Source of the DNA: Ureibacillus sp. FSL W7-1570
GTDB taxonomy: Bacteria > Bacillota > Bacilli > Bacillales_A > Planococcaceae
Assembly: GCF_038593265.1 (NCBI RefSeq)
Contig: NZ_CP151979.1
Span: 2,060,001-2,124,000, forward strand
Direction: 5' to 3'
DNA length: 64,000 bases
Part shown: positions 24,692 through 34,251 of the stretch, one piece after another
Numbering within the stretch: the stretch's first letter is position 1
Layout of the letters: each line of letters starts with the position of its first letter
Translations under genes and position numbers: made by a program
Notes under the pieces: model-generated
Told to the model about the DNA's origin: nothing
The model's input: only the letters and a program-made list of their open reading frames with translations
Database searches by the model: none

Positions 24692-25396
24692 TTATAGATC
24701 GCATTGCCCATCAGAGCAGAAGTTTCCTTCTTCTCCAACCATTTGCAATGATGGCTTCATCCCTTTTTCTTCCGCCACTTTCTTGACCGCCTGTTCGAAA
24801 ATTTCCTGCGGCTGAGCCCCGGAAATGCCATATTTATTTTCTATTACGAAGAACGGAACTCCCCGGATGCCATAGACTTGCGCCTGTTGGATCTCTTTTT
24901 CGACTTCTTTCAAAAATTGATTGCCATCCAATACTTCTGCGGCTTCTTTCCCGTTCAGCCCGGCTTCTTCCGCCAACCGAATCAACACATCCCGTTTTCC
25001 GATCTCCTTGCCTTCAATGAAGTAGGCATGGAATACCCGTTCACTAAACTCCGAACCTTTTCCTTTTGTGTAAGCCCATTTGGCCAATTGATGGGCCTTT
25101 AACGTATTCGCTGTTTTTAATTGCTCGAAATTATATTGGAGCCCCACTTCCTTGGCCCGCTGTACGACGCTCTCTGTCATTTTCTTCACTTCATCCAACG
25201 GCATCCCGTATTTTTTTGATAAGTGCTCGTAGGTGGATTCATTCGAATTTTCATCTGTTGTCGGATCTAGTAAAAAACTTTTCAACTCCACTTCCACTTG
25301 ACCGGCATACCCCAAATCTCGGATGGCTTTTTCAAGCTGTCTCTTCCCGATATAACAAAATGGACAAACGAAATCTGACCAAACTTCAATTTTCAT
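24692..25396 (-). CDS. DsbA-family oxidoreductase (FrnE/YwbO-like)
   Basis: Cytoplasmic thioredoxin-fold protein of 234 residues. The N-terminal VWSDFVCPFCYIGKRQLE carries the CPFC active site, followed by the helical insertion typical of DsbA/FrnE and the cis-proline loop RGVPFFVIENKYGISGAQ near residue 180. An additional pair of cysteines ends the protein (CSDGQCDL), as in several FrnE-like proteins. FrnE homologues are linked to oxidative-stress resistance in other bacteria; a signal peptide is absent. The site GGGGGAG precedes the ATG. Confidence 0.88.
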   Translation of the reverse strand: MKIEVWSDFVCPFCYIGKRQLEKAIRDLGYAGQVEVELKSFLLDPTTDENSNESTYEHLSKKYGMPLDEVKKMTESVVQRAKEVGLQYNFEQLKTANTLKAHQLAKWAYTKGKGSEFSERVFHAYFIEGKEIGKRDVLIRLAEEAGLNGKEAAEVLDGNQFLKEVEKEIQQAQVYGIRGVPFFVIENKYGISGAQPQEIFEQAVKKVAEEKGMKPSLQMVGEEGNFCSDGQCDL

Positions 25397-25522
25397 GTGT
25401 TCTCCCCCTTTTCCGCTATTTTACTTTTCCCTTCTTAAAACAACAACAGATTTGCTTTCATTGAATAATGTGCCAGTTTTTTTAGCATACTCCTAAAAAA
25501 CGGTGATTTAGGAGGATTTGTT

Positions 25523-26899
25523 ATGCAAAATTCGCTCTGGTTGCAAAATGTGACCCCTACCTCTTTGAATTCTTTATCCTCTTCATTGAATTGCGATGTT
25601 TGCATTGTGGGAGGGGGATTGACAGGGATATATACGGCCTATCTCCTTGCAAAAAAAGGGGTCGATGTCGTTTTGTTGGAAGCAAACTCCTCAATCGCTT
25701 CCGGCACAACGGGGCATTCCACTGGAAAATTAACCCCTCAACATGGAGCAGTCTTTGATCCATTGTTGAATACTTTTAATGAAGAGGAAGTGCGGACCTA
25801 TTATGAAGCGAATGTGAACGCGATCGAAAACGCTCTTCGGGAAGCGGCGGCAGAAACTTTCAGGCATGCCGATTCTTACTTGTATGCAACGACAGACCAA
25901 GGAGCAGAAACAATAAAAAAGGAATTGGCAGCTTATCATAAAGTTGGTATACAAGGCATCGAAACAACGGAGACGGAACTTCCCTTCGAAGTGAAGACCG
26001 CATTGAAGATGGAAAACACCTATCAAATTCATCCCGTCAACTTTGCCCAACATTTTGCCGAGTTGGCATTGAAAGCCGGGGCTAAATTATACGTGAATAC
26101 AAGGGTTACGAAGCTGGCCGTTGATGAACATTGCCTGCTGACAGAGAATGATTTTGAAGTGAATTTCAAGTCGGTTGTTCTTGCAACCCACTATCCGATC
26201 GAAGCAATCAAGGGACTGCACATTGCAAAGTTAACTATTGACCGCTCCTATTTAATGGCAACAAAAACTTCGGCATTATTAAAAGGGCAATATTTGTCCA
26301 CCGATTCATCTTCCCGGACGGTGCGCACAGCCTTCATTGACAATCAGCCTTACTTTATTTTCGGAGGCAGTTCCCACACAGCAGGGGCTGTGCAAAATAC
26401 ACAAGTATATTATGAAATGCTGGAGAAAGAGCTTGTTTCGGAATATGGTTTGCCTAAACCGGAATATTTGTGGAGCGCGCAAGATCCGAACACTGCCGAC
26501 TATATTCCGTATGTCGGACGCATTTCGGACAGTGAGCCGAGAATCTATATTGCCACAGGATACCGAAAATGGGGACTTTCCAACTCCCTTGTTGCGGGAG
26601 AAATCATTTCCACAGAACTGACAAGTGGAAAACATCCAGCCCAGCACCTGTACAGCCCTTCAAGAAATTTATTTGGCAAAACGTTTATGCGGATGTTGAA
26701 GGCGATCGGCTTCACGGTATCAAATCTTGCGGAAGGTTATTTAATACGGGCGGAAGCTCCAAAATGCACCCATTTGGGATGCAAAACCCAATGGAATGAA
26801 GCGGATGAAACCTGGGATTGCCCTTGCCACGGATCCCGGTTTGATAAATACGGCAATGTCATCGAAGGGCCGGCAGTGTATCCTCTCATTTTAGAATAA
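25523..26899 (+). CDS. FAD-dependent oxidoreductase with C-terminal Rieske domain (YhfW-like)
   Basis: A 458-residue fusion. The N-terminal 370 residues are a DAO-type flavoprotein with the dinucleotide fold CDVCIVGGGLTGIYTAYLLA near residue 25 and SGTTGHSTGKLTPQHG after it. The last 55 residues are a Rieske [2Fe-2S] domain with CTHLGC and CPCHGSRFD, supplying the two Cys and two His ligands. The same architecture occurs in B. subtilis YhfW; the substrate is unknown. The start has GGAGGATTTGTT. It is divergent from the DsbA-like gene and ended by a bidirectional terminator. Confidence 0.9.
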   Translation: MQNSLWLQNVTPTSLNSLSSSLNCDVCIVGGGLTGIYTAYLLAKKGVDVVLLEANSSIASGTTGHSTGKLTPQHGAVFDPLLNTFNEEEVRTYYEANVNAIENALREAAAETFRHADSYLYATTDQGAETIKKELAAYHKVGIQGIETTETELPFEVKTALKMENTYQIHPVNFAQHFAELALKAGAKLYVNTRVTKLAVDEHCLLTENDFEVNFKSVVLATHYPIEAIKGLHIAKLTIDRSYLMATKTSALLKGQYLSTDSSSRTVRTAFIDNQPYFIFGGSSHTAGAVQNTQVYYEMLEKELVSEYGLPKPEYLWSAQDPNTADYIPYVGRISDSEPRIYIATGYRKWGLSNSLVAGEIISTELTSGKHPAQHLYSPSRNLFGKTFMRMLKAIGFTVSNLAEGYLIRAEAPKCTHLGCKTQWNEADETWDCPCHGSRFDKYGNVIEGPAVYPLILE

Positions 26900-26942
26900 A
26901 AAACGGTGCCAAGGATTTTTCCTTGGACACCGTTTTTATTTT
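26896..26942. terminator. Bidirectional terminator between the flavoprotein gene and ppaC
   Basis: AAAAACGGTG-CCAAGGA pairs with TCCTTGG-CACCGTTTTT, T-tracts on both sides. Confidence 0.85.
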
Positions 26943-27869
26943 TTAGCTCAATGCATCTGTCAATACTGGAACTACCTGCTTTTTGCGGGATACAACGCCT
27001 GGCAAATCGAATTGGTTGTCCACCAATTCTTTGCCGAACGCTTTTGCGGCATCTTCAGCCGCATTTCCTGCAACGATCGCTACGGAATCGTTGTTTAAAA
27101 TATCAGTCACAAAGAAGAAGAATAAATTCAAACCTTTTTCTTCAACATTCTTGTTTAACAGGCTCACCAATTCTTCTTTTCGGCCCAATACATCGTTCAC
27201 ATCCACCGCATTCACTTGGGCAACTACGGATTTCACCGTGCCGAAAGTAAATTCTTTCGCATCTAAAGAAAGCAAGTCTTCTAAAGATTTATCAGAAAGG
27301 TCCGCACCGGCTTTCAACATGGCTAGACCATATTCTTCCGCATTGACGCCCGCGATTTCCGCCAACTCTTTCCCGGCTTGCACATCTTCATCTGTGCAAG
27401 TAGGGGATTTGAATAATAATGTATCCGAAATGATGGCTGAAAGCATCAGACCTGCAATGTTTGAAGGAATTTCAACATTTTTCTCTTTGAAAATTTTATT
27501 TAAAATCGTTGCTGTACATCCGACAGGTTCTGCACGGTAATATAATGGATCCGCTGTTTCGAAATTTGCAATGCGGTGATGATCGATAACTTCCGAAATT
27601 TTTACATTTTCGATTCCGTCAGCGGATTGTTGACGTTCATTGTGGTCCACAAGAATGACTTCTTTGGCTTCTTCCGCCACATTGGAAACCAATCTCGGCG
27701 CTTCGAATCCAAATTTTTCCAAAGCGTATTTTGTTTCGTTGTTTACTTCGCCAAGTCTTACCGCTTCAACTTCAGCTCCCAGCTGTTCTTTCAAATACGC
27801 ATACACAATAGCAGATGTGATGGAATCTGTATCAGGATTTTTATGTCCAAAAACTAATACTTTGCTCAT
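26943..27869 (-). CDS. ppaC: Manganese-dependent inorganic pyrophosphatase (family II)
   Basis: Hydrolyses pyrophosphate to keep biosynthetic reactions moving. DHH-family enzyme of 308 residues with all metal motifs: [11 protein letters not shown] at the N-terminus, VDHNE near residue 77, DHHR near 98, and the DHHA2 end with [10 protein letters not shown]. The ATG at 27869 follows GGGAGG by 10 bases; the frame also opens at 27887, which would put the ribosome site inside the coding region and is rejected. Monocistronic. Confidence 0.95.
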   Translation of the reverse strand: MSKVLVFGHKNPDTDSITSAIVYAYLKEQLGAEVEAVRLGEVNNETKYALEKFGFEAPRLVSNVAEEAKEVILVDHNERQQSADGIENVKISEVIDHHRIANFETADPLYYRAEPVGCTATILNKIFKEKNVEIPSNIAGLMLSAIISDTLLFKSPTCTDEDVQAGKELAEIAGVNAEEYGLAMLKAGADLSDKSLEDLLSLDAKEFTFGTVKSVVAQVNAVDVNDVLGRKEELVSLLNKNVEEKGLNLFFFFVTDILNNDSVAIVAGNAAEDAAKAFGKELVDNQFDLPGVVSRKKQVVPVLTDALS

Positions 27870-27965
27870 ACAATTAGTTCCTCCCAATCTTGTATATCAT
27901 CCCCGATTATTTTATCACAACTTCCTATAAATAGAAAAACGTAACTTGCAACTTGGCCATAAAAT

Positions 27966-28013
27966 AACAGCATATTCGTAAAATTCAAAGTTTTACGAAT
28001 ATGCTGTTATTAT
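27966..28013. terminator. Long hairpin after the RpiR regulator gene
   Basis: AACAGCATATTCGTAAAA pairs exactly with TTTTACGAATATGCTGTT around TTCAAAG. Flanking T-runs are short, so efficiency is uncertain. Confidence 0.7.
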
Positions 28014-28873
28014 CACTTCGTCGCGATTGTTTCCTCTTCCAATAGCCGGAGATCATGATCCAATTGTTCATTAAGATTGTAGTATTTTTTATAATGGTTT
28101 CTGTTAAGCAAAGTCATTCCTTCAATCAAAGCATGTACGATCGCGCTGGCGGCAGTGTCCGCTTCAAATGAAAATTGTTTTTGTGTTCCCACAACGAAGC
28201 TGATGTCTGCATAATCACGGACAAGAGAAATTGTTGAATTCGTAATAGCAATCACTTTAACTTTCTTATTTTTTGCAATTTTCAAAATTGTCAATACATC
28301 TTCCAATACAGAATCAAAAGCTATTACAAACAGCAGTGAATCCTTATCCATTCTTTTTATCTGTTTCACTATATCATTGACATCAAATTGGATTTGGGAT
28401 GCCTTTTTTCCGAAATTTTCTAACATTGAAGTCAGATAACTTGCTGAAGGGGCGCATTGCCTGAATCCCAAAGTATAAATCTCTTCCGCTTCATGCAAGT
28501 AGTGCGTGGCTTTTTGGAAGTTCTCAGCATCCACATATTGGATTGTATTTAAAATGCTTGTAACATCCCTATTCATGATTTCACTGAATAAATATTCGTG
28601 TTTTTTCCCGATGGTTAGCGGTTCCTTTGTTACAACCTTCTTTGATTCGGATAAATCTTTCCGAATTCTTTCTTGCAATTCGCTATAGCCGGATAAATCC
28701 ATCGCATAGCAAAAACGAATTACTGTCGACTCACTTACACCAATGAATTTTCCTACTTCAGAGGCGATATGGGTGGCAACGACATTCGGATTTTCGATCA
28801 CAAGTTGCGCCACCTTCCGCTGCCCCCTTGAAAGCCGGATAAAGCGTTTCTTCACTTCATCACAAAAACTCAT
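28013..28873 (-). CDS. RpiR/MurR-family regulator with SIS domain
   Basis: A 286-residue regulator. The N-terminal 80 residues form the RpiR helix-turn-helix (RGQRKVAQLVIENPNVVATH, then IASEVGKFIGVSESTVIRFCYAMDLSGYSELQE). Residues 125-260 are a SIS sugar-phosphate-binding domain (EIYTLGFRQCAPSASYL and VKVIAITNSTISLVRDYAD). Family members usually control sugar or amino-sugar use, with a phosphosugar as effector. No sugar catabolic gene is adjacent; the nearest is the divergent-free niaP, transcribed in the same direction upstream, so the target is unknown. The AAGGAGG site is 14 bases from the ATG, slightly long. Confidence 0.87.
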   Translation of the reverse strand: MSFCDEVKKRFIRLSRGQRKVAQLVIENPNVVATHIASEVGKFIGVSESTVIRFCYAMDLSGYSELQERIRKDLSESKKVVTKEPLTIGKKHEYLFSEIMNRDVTSILNTIQYVDAENFQKATHYLHEAEEIYTLGFRQCAPSASYLTSMLENFGKKASQIQFDVNDIVKQIKRMDKDSLLFVIAFDSVLEDVLTILKIAKNKKVKVIAITNSTISLVRDYADISFVVGTQKQFSFEADTAASAIVHALIEGMTLLNRNHYKKYYNLNEQLDHDLRLLEEETIATK

Positions 28874-29015
28874 TTTCTTTTAAAATTCCTCCTTCATGAG
28901 ATTCAAAATTATATCCAAGTTATAATAAAGTAGGTTAGCACGTATATTGATTGAATACAATGAGTTTTCAGAAAATATGATAGAGTAACATACCAATGTT
29001 CATGAATTTGTCAAA

Positions 29016-29054
29016 TTTATAAGGAAGCTTTTTCCTCTTAAAAAGCTTCCTTTA
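29016..29054 (-). terminator. Terminator after niaP
   Basis: AAGGAAGCTTTTT and AAAAAGCTTCCTT arms; the minus-strand tail is T-rich. Confidence 0.7.
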
Positions 29055-29060
29055 GGAAAA

Positions 29061-30299
29061 TTACTCCAATTCCACTTGTTTCGTTTCTTTTCCTAAAAAT
29101 ACCACTGCCGCTACTCCAATCACAATCGAAACACAGAATACAGCAAATATCGTTCCGAAGTCAAATTCCGCTGTACGCATCCAACCTACAAGGAGCGGTC
29201 CAAATATGCCGCCAATGCGTCCAACCGCCGCTGCCATACCGGCTCCTGTACCGCGAATCAACAATGGATACTGTTCCGGTGTATAAGCATATAATGCGCC
29301 CCACGCACCCAGGTTAAAGAACGATAATAGAATACCCGAAATTAATAGTACCGTCACAGATTCGGCTTGTCCAAACACATAAGCGCTTGCCGCTGTTCCC
29401 AATAAATAAGTGACGAGCACAAATTTTCGGCCGAGTTTTTCTACAAACCATGCCGCAGTGAAATAACCTGGAAGCTGTGCGATCGTCATGATTAATACAT
29501 ATTTAAAGCTGGAAATTAAGCTGAACCCTTTTCCAACCATGACACTTGGAAGCCATAAAAACATGCCATAGTAGGAAAACACGACGGTAAACCAAAGAAC
29601 CCATAACATCAACGTGGATTTGGCATAATTTTTGGACCATACCCCGGCAATGTTTTGAATGAAGGTGCGCCTTTTCGCTTCCGGTTTCGCGGAAAACTGA
29701 GGAGAATCCGGTAAATGCAAGCGAAGGAACACCGCATATAAAGCGGGAATTGCCGTCAAAATCAATGCTACACGCCATCCTGCAACCGGCCAAATGTCGC
29801 TTGGAATGACAAAATAAGCAATGATTGCGGCCAATAGCCAGCCCACAGCCCAAAAGCTTTCCAACAATACTACAATCCGTCCGCGCTCTTTGGCAGGAAC
29901 GCTTTCAGAAACCAGTGTGGAGGCTACGGGAAGCTCTCCTCCAAGCCCCATGCCGATGATGAAGCGCAATACTAAAAACATAGCCAATGTTGTTGTAAAG
30001 GCAGAAAGCCCACTGGCGATGGAGAAACATAATAAAGTCGTAATAAAAATTGCTTTTCTCCCGATTTTGTCTGCCAACAACCCAAAAAGAAAGGCACCCA
30101 CCGCCATTCCGATGGAGTTGATGCTTCCGATCCATCCCATTTCATTGGATGAAAGGTTCCAATCAACCGTTAATGCAGCAATGATAAATGACAGAATGCC
30201 TACATCCATTGCATCAAATAACCAGCCGATTCCTGCTACCCCCAGCAATTTATTGCGGGAAATTCCAGGGCCGGTGTTTTGCTCCGAATGATTCTTCAT
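29061..30299 (-). CDS. niaP: Niacin transporter NiaP (MFS)
   Basis: Twelve-segment MFS carrier of 412 residues that imports nicotinate for NAD synthesis. The sequence is very close to what I recall of B. subtilis NiaP: GVAGIGWLFDAMDVGILSFI near the start, LLADKIGRKAIF (motif A), GMGLGGELPVASTLVSE, RGRIVVLLESFWAVGW, SYYGMFLWLPSVM and LYAYTPEQYP. The ATG at 30299 follows AGGTGG by 8 bases; the GTG at 30311 is part of that site and is rejected. Monocistronic and convergent to nothing; NiaR control is expected from the family but I did not identify its operator. Confidence 0.88.
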   Translation of the reverse strand: MKNHSEQNTGPGISRNKLLGVAGIGWLFDAMDVGILSFIIAALTVDWNLSSNEMGWIGSINSIGMAVGAFLFGLLADKIGRKAIFITTLLCFSIASGLSAFTTTLAMFLVLRFIIGMGLGGELPVASTLVSESVPAKERGRIVVLLESFWAVGWLLAAIIAYFVIPSDIWPVAGWRVALILTAIPALYAVFLRLHLPDSPQFSAKPEAKRRTFIQNIAGVWSKNYAKSTLMLWVLWFTVVFSYYGMFLWLPSVMVGKGFSLISSFKYVLIMTIAQLPGYFTAAWFVEKLGRKFVLVTYLLGTAASAYVFGQAESVTVLLISGILLSFFNLGAWGALYAYTPEQYPLLIRGTGAGMAAAVGRIGGIFGPLLVGWMRTAEFDFGTIFAVFCVSIVIGVAAVVFLGKETKQVELE

Positions 30300-30542
30300 C
30301 TGCTTTTCCACCTGTCTTTACAATTGAATTGATACTTTTACAATATACCCATTCGCTTTTTATCGCAAGCAAATTACCAAACTTTTTCAAGTTCATCGGC
30401 ATGATGAAAAATGATAAAAAAATATTGTTAATAATCCTTTAAATTTTTGGTTTCCTATTGAAATATACTATTATTGTGCGTTAAAATGTCTTTTATATGA
30501 AAACAATTGTTCATCCAGCGAAAACAAAAGGAGACATTTATT

Positions 30543-31595
30543 ATGTGGAAAGGTCTATTGGAAGAATATAAAGAATTTTTACCTGTGACAGATAAAACAC
30601 CTGCATTAACTTTGAACGAAGGAAATACTCCTTTGATTTATTTGGGAAATTTATCAAAAAAACTGGGTATTGAATTATACGGCAAATATGAAGGATTAAA
30701 TCCAACCGGCTCCTTTAAGGACCGCGGCATGGTGGTTGCAGTGGCAAAAGCGGTGGAAGAAGGTGCAAAATGCGTCATTTGCGCATCGACTGGAAATACT
30801 TCTGCAGCGGCCAGCGCTTATGCTGCCCGGGCAGGCATTCAATCCATCGTTGTCATCCCTAAAGGAAAAGTGGCTCTTGGGAAACTTGCCCAAGCTTGCA
30901 TGTATGGTGCAAAAATCATCGAAATTGACGGTAATTTTGATGATGCATTGTCCATCGTCCGCAAAATCAGTGAAGAAGGAAAAGTGACGCTCGTAAACTC
31001 TGTGAATCCGTACCGCATTGAAGGACAAAAAACGGCGGCCTTTGAAATCGTTGATGCGTTAGGCAAAGCTCCTGACTATCTATGCATCCCTGTCGGTAAC
31101 GCCGGAAACATCACTGCCTATTGGAAAGGTTTTAAAGAATATCATGCAGCCAAAAATACCGGTCTTCCAAAAATGTACGGCTTCGAAGCGGAAGGGGCGG
31201 CAGCCATCGTAAAAGGCGAACCGATTGCCAATCCGGAAACGATTGCGACTGCCATCCGCATCGGTAATCCGGCAAGCTGGAAATTTGCAGAAGCTGCCCG
31301 CGATGAATCAGGCGGTATCATCGATTCGGTAACGGATGATGAAATCCTTGCAGCCTACAAAGAAATCGCAAGAAGCGAAGGTGTCTTTGTAGAACCGGGT
31401 TCCGCCGCTTCCCTTGCCGGCGTCATCAAATCCGTGAATAACGGTAAAATCGCAAAAGGCAGCACAGTGGTCACTGTATTTACAGGAAACGGACTAAAAG
31501 ATCCTGATACAGCGATGAACGCGTCAACGGTGGAAGTCGTTTCTTTGAAAAACGATATGGAAGAAATTCGAAACTATATTGAGGGTTTAGTATGA
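30543..31595 (+). CDS. thrC: Threonine synthase
   Basis: PLP enzyme that converts O-phosphohomoserine to threonine. The 350 residues belong to the short Gram-positive form: the PLP lysine is Lys59 in [10 protein letters not shown], the [18 protein letters not shown] and [14 protein letters not shown] (phosphate cup) motifs are present, and [11 protein letters not shown] lies near the end. The ATG at 30543 has AAAGGAG 9 bases upstream; the in-frame ATG at 30507 lacks one. The stop overlaps the thrB start by four bases, so translation is coupled. No T-box or leader peptide is evident upstream. Confidence 0.95.
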   Translation: MWKGLLEEYKEFLPVTDKTPALTLNEGNTPLIYLGNLSKKLGIELYGKYEGLNPTGSFKDRGMVVAVAKAVEEGAKCVICASTGNTSAAASAYAARAGIQSIVVIPKGKVALGKLAQACMYGAKIIEIDGNFDDALSIVRKISEEGKVTLVNSVNPYRIEGQKTAAFEIVDALGKAPDYLCIPVGNAGNITAYWKGFKEYHAAKNTGLPKMYGFEAEGAAAIVKGEPIANPETIATAIRIGNPASWKFAEAARDESGGIIDSVTDDEILAAYKEIARSEGVFVEPGSAASLAGVIKSVNNGKIAKGSTVVTVFTGNGLKDPDTAMNASTVEVVSLKNDMEEIRNYIEGLV

Positions 31596-32512
31596 GTAAA
31601 AAATGGAAAATCACAGTTCCTGGCAGCACTGCGAATTTAGGACCTGGATTTGACTCAATCGGTCTCAGTCTATCTTTGTATTTGGAATTAACGGTTTCCC
31701 CACAGGACGAATGGGAAATTATCCATTTATCAGAAGGCTTGCCGAAAAAATTTGAATTAAAGGATCACTTGATCTATAAAATCGCCAATGAAACAGCCAA
31801 AAGATTCAATAAAGAGATGCCAGGCTGCCGAATTGAAATGACAAGCGAATTGCCTTTTGCCAGAGGAATCGGCAGCAGTGCGGCAGCGATTGTTGCAGGC
31901 ATTGAGATCGCCAATCTCCTTTGTGACCTTCATTTGACTGTTCAGGATAAATTAAATTTATCTTCACAGATTGAAGGCCACCCGGATAATGCGTCGGCAT
32001 CTGTTTTAGGGGGATTGACCATCTCCACAATGGATGAGGATGGGAATGTGGATACAATTCACATCCATGATCTTGATGCATCCTTTGTGCTATTTATCCC
32101 TGATGTGAAATTAAAAACTTCCGAGGCAAGGGACGTATTGCCGAAAACATTCCAGCGGCAATATGCCGTTCAGGCGAGCGCCGGGGCGAATATGCTTGCA
32201 GCTGCATTGGTTTTGAAAGATTATGAACGTGTCGGAAAATATATGGAATCGGATTTATTCCATGAACCATTCCGGGCAGATTTAATTCCTCACTATCATG
32301 AAATCCGCAAAGAAGCGAAAAAAGCCGGGGCCTTTGGCACTGCATTGAGCGGCGCCGGGCCAACCATGATTTCGATTATACCGCGCTCCATTGGCGAACA
32401 GTTCGTTGCAAAAATGGAGGAACTGTTCCCGACGCATAAAATCGTACTTACAAAACCGGACCAACGCGGCGTTCATGTAGAAGAAATCTCAAGCGTATCC
32501 AATGCAAAATAA
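31592..32512 (+). CDS. thrB: Homoserine kinase
   Basis: GHMP kinase that makes O-phosphohomoserine for ThrC. The 306 residues show [16 protein letters not shown] at the N-terminus, the ATP-binding [17 protein letters not shown] near residue 90, and the C-terminal [14 protein letters not shown] motif. The gene begins inside the thrC stop (ATGA) and its ribosome site GAGGGTTTAGT lies in the thrC end. A strong terminator follows directly, ending the thrCB operon; hom is not present here. Confidence 0.95.
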   Translation: MSKKWKITVPGSTANLGPGFDSIGLSLSLYLELTVSPQDEWEIIHLSEGLPKKFELKDHLIYKIANETAKRFNKEMPGCRIEMTSELPFARGIGSSAAAIVAGIEIANLLCDLHLTVQDKLNLSSQIEGHPDNASASVLGGLTISTMDEDGNVDTIHIHDLDASFVLFIPDVKLKTSEARDVLPKTFQRQYAVQASAGANMLAAALVLKDYERVGKYMESDLFHEPFRADLIPHYHEIRKEAKKAGAFGTALSGAGPTMISIIPRSIGEQFVAKMEELFPTHKIVLTKPDQRGVHVEEISSVSNAK

Positions 32513-32513
32513 T

Positions 32514-32562
32514 AAAGGAGTTGTTCGGGGGCCAAAGCTTTCGAACAACTCCTTTCCCTTTT
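32514..32562. terminator. Bidirectional terminator between thrB and the ZIP gene
   Basis: AAAGGAGTTGTTCG pairs with CGAACAACTCCTTT, T-rich tail TCCCTTTT on the plus strand. Confidence 0.8.
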
Positions 32563-33376
32563 AAGCTAATAAAATCAAACTTACGGCCATGACAGCCATC
32601 CCCGCAATCAGCCCATAGATGGACGAATGGGTCTCATCGTATTTCTTCGCGGCAGGAAGCAGTTCATCAAGGGAAATAAACACCATAATCCCCGCAACCG
32701 CTGAAAAAATAACCCCAAACATCACATCATTCAAAAATGGCAGCAAAATTAAATAGGCGACCAATGCCCCGACAGGTTCCGCCAATCCGGAAAAGAAGGA
32801 CAATTTAAAAGCTTTTTTTCTCTTCCCTGTTGCATAAAATATCGGGATTGCCACGGCGATTCCTTCAGGGATGTTGTGAATGGCAATGGCAATGGCGATG
32901 GCAATGCCGACGCTCGGATCATGAATCGCTGACATAAAAGTCGCAATTCCTTCAGGGAAATTATGAATGCCAATCGCAAGTGCCGTAAAAATACCAACCT
33001 TCATTAACTTTGCTTCTTCGGACTCTTTATGCGTCTGTTCCGCCCGATGTACATCCTCCACCGTTTTGACTTCGTGGGGATTTGTTTTGGTCGGAATGAA
33101 ATTATCAATCAGCGCGATGAACAGCATTCCTCCAAAAAAGCCGATCACCGTCATCCAGTAACCTTTTGTATCTCCCAATGCAACCGTTAAGGCATCTTTT
33201 GCTTTAAAGAAAATTTCAATCAATGAAACATAGATCATAACTCCTGCTGAAAATCCTAATGCGGCTGATAAAAACTTTTTATTTGTCCGCTCAGTAAAAA
33301 ATGCAATGAGCGCACCGAGGCCTGTCGCCAATCCCGCCAATAACGTCAAGCCAAACGCTAAAACGATGTCGTTCAT
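32561..33376 (-). CDS. ZIP-family divalent metal transporter
   Basis: Eight-segment metal importer of 271 residues, of the ZupT/GufA type, probably for zinc and other divalent ions. The metal-binding helices are clear: IGIHNFPEGIATF and IAIHNIPEGIAVAIP hold the HNxPEG motifs of segments 4 and 5. A histidine/glutamate-containing loop (HRAEQTHKESEE) precedes segment 4. The start has AAAGGATGTTCAT before ATG. No adjacent metal regulator; MntR is 12 kb away and no link can be shown. Confidence 0.88.
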   Translation of the reverse strand: MNDIVLAFGLTLLAGLATGLGALIAFFTERTNKKFLSAALGFSAGVMIYVSLIEIFFKAKDALTVALGDTKGYWMTVIGFFGGMLFIALIDNFIPTKTNPHEVKTVEDVHRAEQTHKESEEAKLMKVGIFTALAIGIHNFPEGIATFMSAIHDPSVGIAIAIAIAIHNIPEGIAVAIPIFYATGKRKKAFKLSFFSGLAEPVGALVAYLILLPFLNDVMFGVIFSAVAGIMVFISLDELLPAAKKYDETHSSIYGLIAGMAVMAVSLILLA

Positions 33377-33483
33377 ATGAACATCCTTTCATCCTGTATC
33401 CTTTGTTTATTATACACATGATTTTTTCCTTAGTGCAACTTTTTTTGATGAAACTATATTTTGTGCACCTGGAAAACTTGTGA

Positions 33484-33513
33484 TAAAAAAAGAAACGCTT
33501 GATCAGCGTTTCA
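33484..33513 (-). terminator. Terminator overlapping the PAP2 gene stop
   Basis: On the minus strand GAAACGC, TGATCAA, GCGTTTC, then TTTTTTT. The gene's stop codon lies inside the hairpin. Confidence 0.85.
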
Positions 33514-34114
33514 TACCCGTATGCCCCTTTTCCTTATGTTTATACCAATATATGCAAATGCATAGCCAAGTAATACCTAAACACCATCCGGCAATCACAT
33601 CCGTTGCAAAATGCCGGCTTTCCGCCACTCTTGATAACCCAACGAAAAAGGCAATAAAAATTGCACCAATCCAGTACCACCATTTCTTTTTTTCATCATG
33701 TGTGCGCTCTGACAATAAATAAGCGATTGTCAACAAATAAAGGATTCCCAACATCGCATGACCCGATGGAAAGCTGAAGGTTTTCAGCTGATTTTCGATC
33801 TCAGGTCTTGGGCGCTCCACCCATCGTTTCACCAACTGATTAAGCAAAAAGCCCATTGGAATAGTCAATATCACCAAAAGCATCCCCCGGTAATGGTGAA
33901 GTTTCAACCATAGCCACAACAACAAAACCAATGTAATGAAAATAATAAATTTCATTTCCCCTAGATAATGGAAAATACCGATAAACCGATTCCCGCCAAC
34001 CAATAATTGCATATTTTCATCAAAGGACTCAAACAGAGGAGAATTGTATGTGTATCGTAAAATCAAAAACAAAACAAAAGTGATAATGCCTGCAAGAATG
34101 ATTCGGTTATTCAA
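33503..34114 (-). CDS. PAP2-family membrane phosphatase
   Basis: Integral membrane lipid phosphatase of 203 residues with about six segments. All three catalytic motifs of the family are intact: KRWVERPRP near residue 110, FPSGHAM near 125, and SRVAESRHFATD near 165, the last two carrying the acid/base and nucleophile histidines. Candidate substrates are undecaprenyl pyrophosphate or phosphatidylglycerol phosphate; sequence cannot decide. The start is TTG with AGGAGAGG 6-8 bases upstream. Confidence 0.87.
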   Translation of the reverse strand: MNNRIILAGIITFVLFLILRYTYNSPLFESFDENMQLLVGGNRFIGIFHYLGEMKFIIFITLVLLLWLWLKLHHYRGMLLVILTIPMGFLLNQLVKRWVERPRPEIENQLKTFSFPSGHAMLGILYLLTIAYLLSERTHDEKKKWWYWIGAIFIAFFVGLSRVAESRHFATDVIAGWCLGITWLCICIYWYKHKEKGHTGMKR

Positions 34115-34213
34115 CGCTTCCCTCTCCTAAAAAGATGATTTTTTTCATTTTTTAAATTGCCTTTTTCATGTATCAATGATACATGGCTGGCATATCCATT
34201 ATATTTTTAATAT

Positions 34214-34245
34214 AAAAAAAGCCGTCCGGAAATGGACAGCTTCAT
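34214..34245 (-). terminator. Terminator after yclQ
   Basis: On the minus strand AGCTGTCC, ATTTCC, GGACGGCT, then TTTTTTT. Confidence 0.88.
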
Positions 34246-34251
34246 TTTTGA

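Noticed and set aside
30312-30542. Possible T-box or leader attenuator before thrC
   Set aside because: No conserved T-box GGTGG-ACCGCG pattern and no terminator hairpin are present in the roughly 230 bases.
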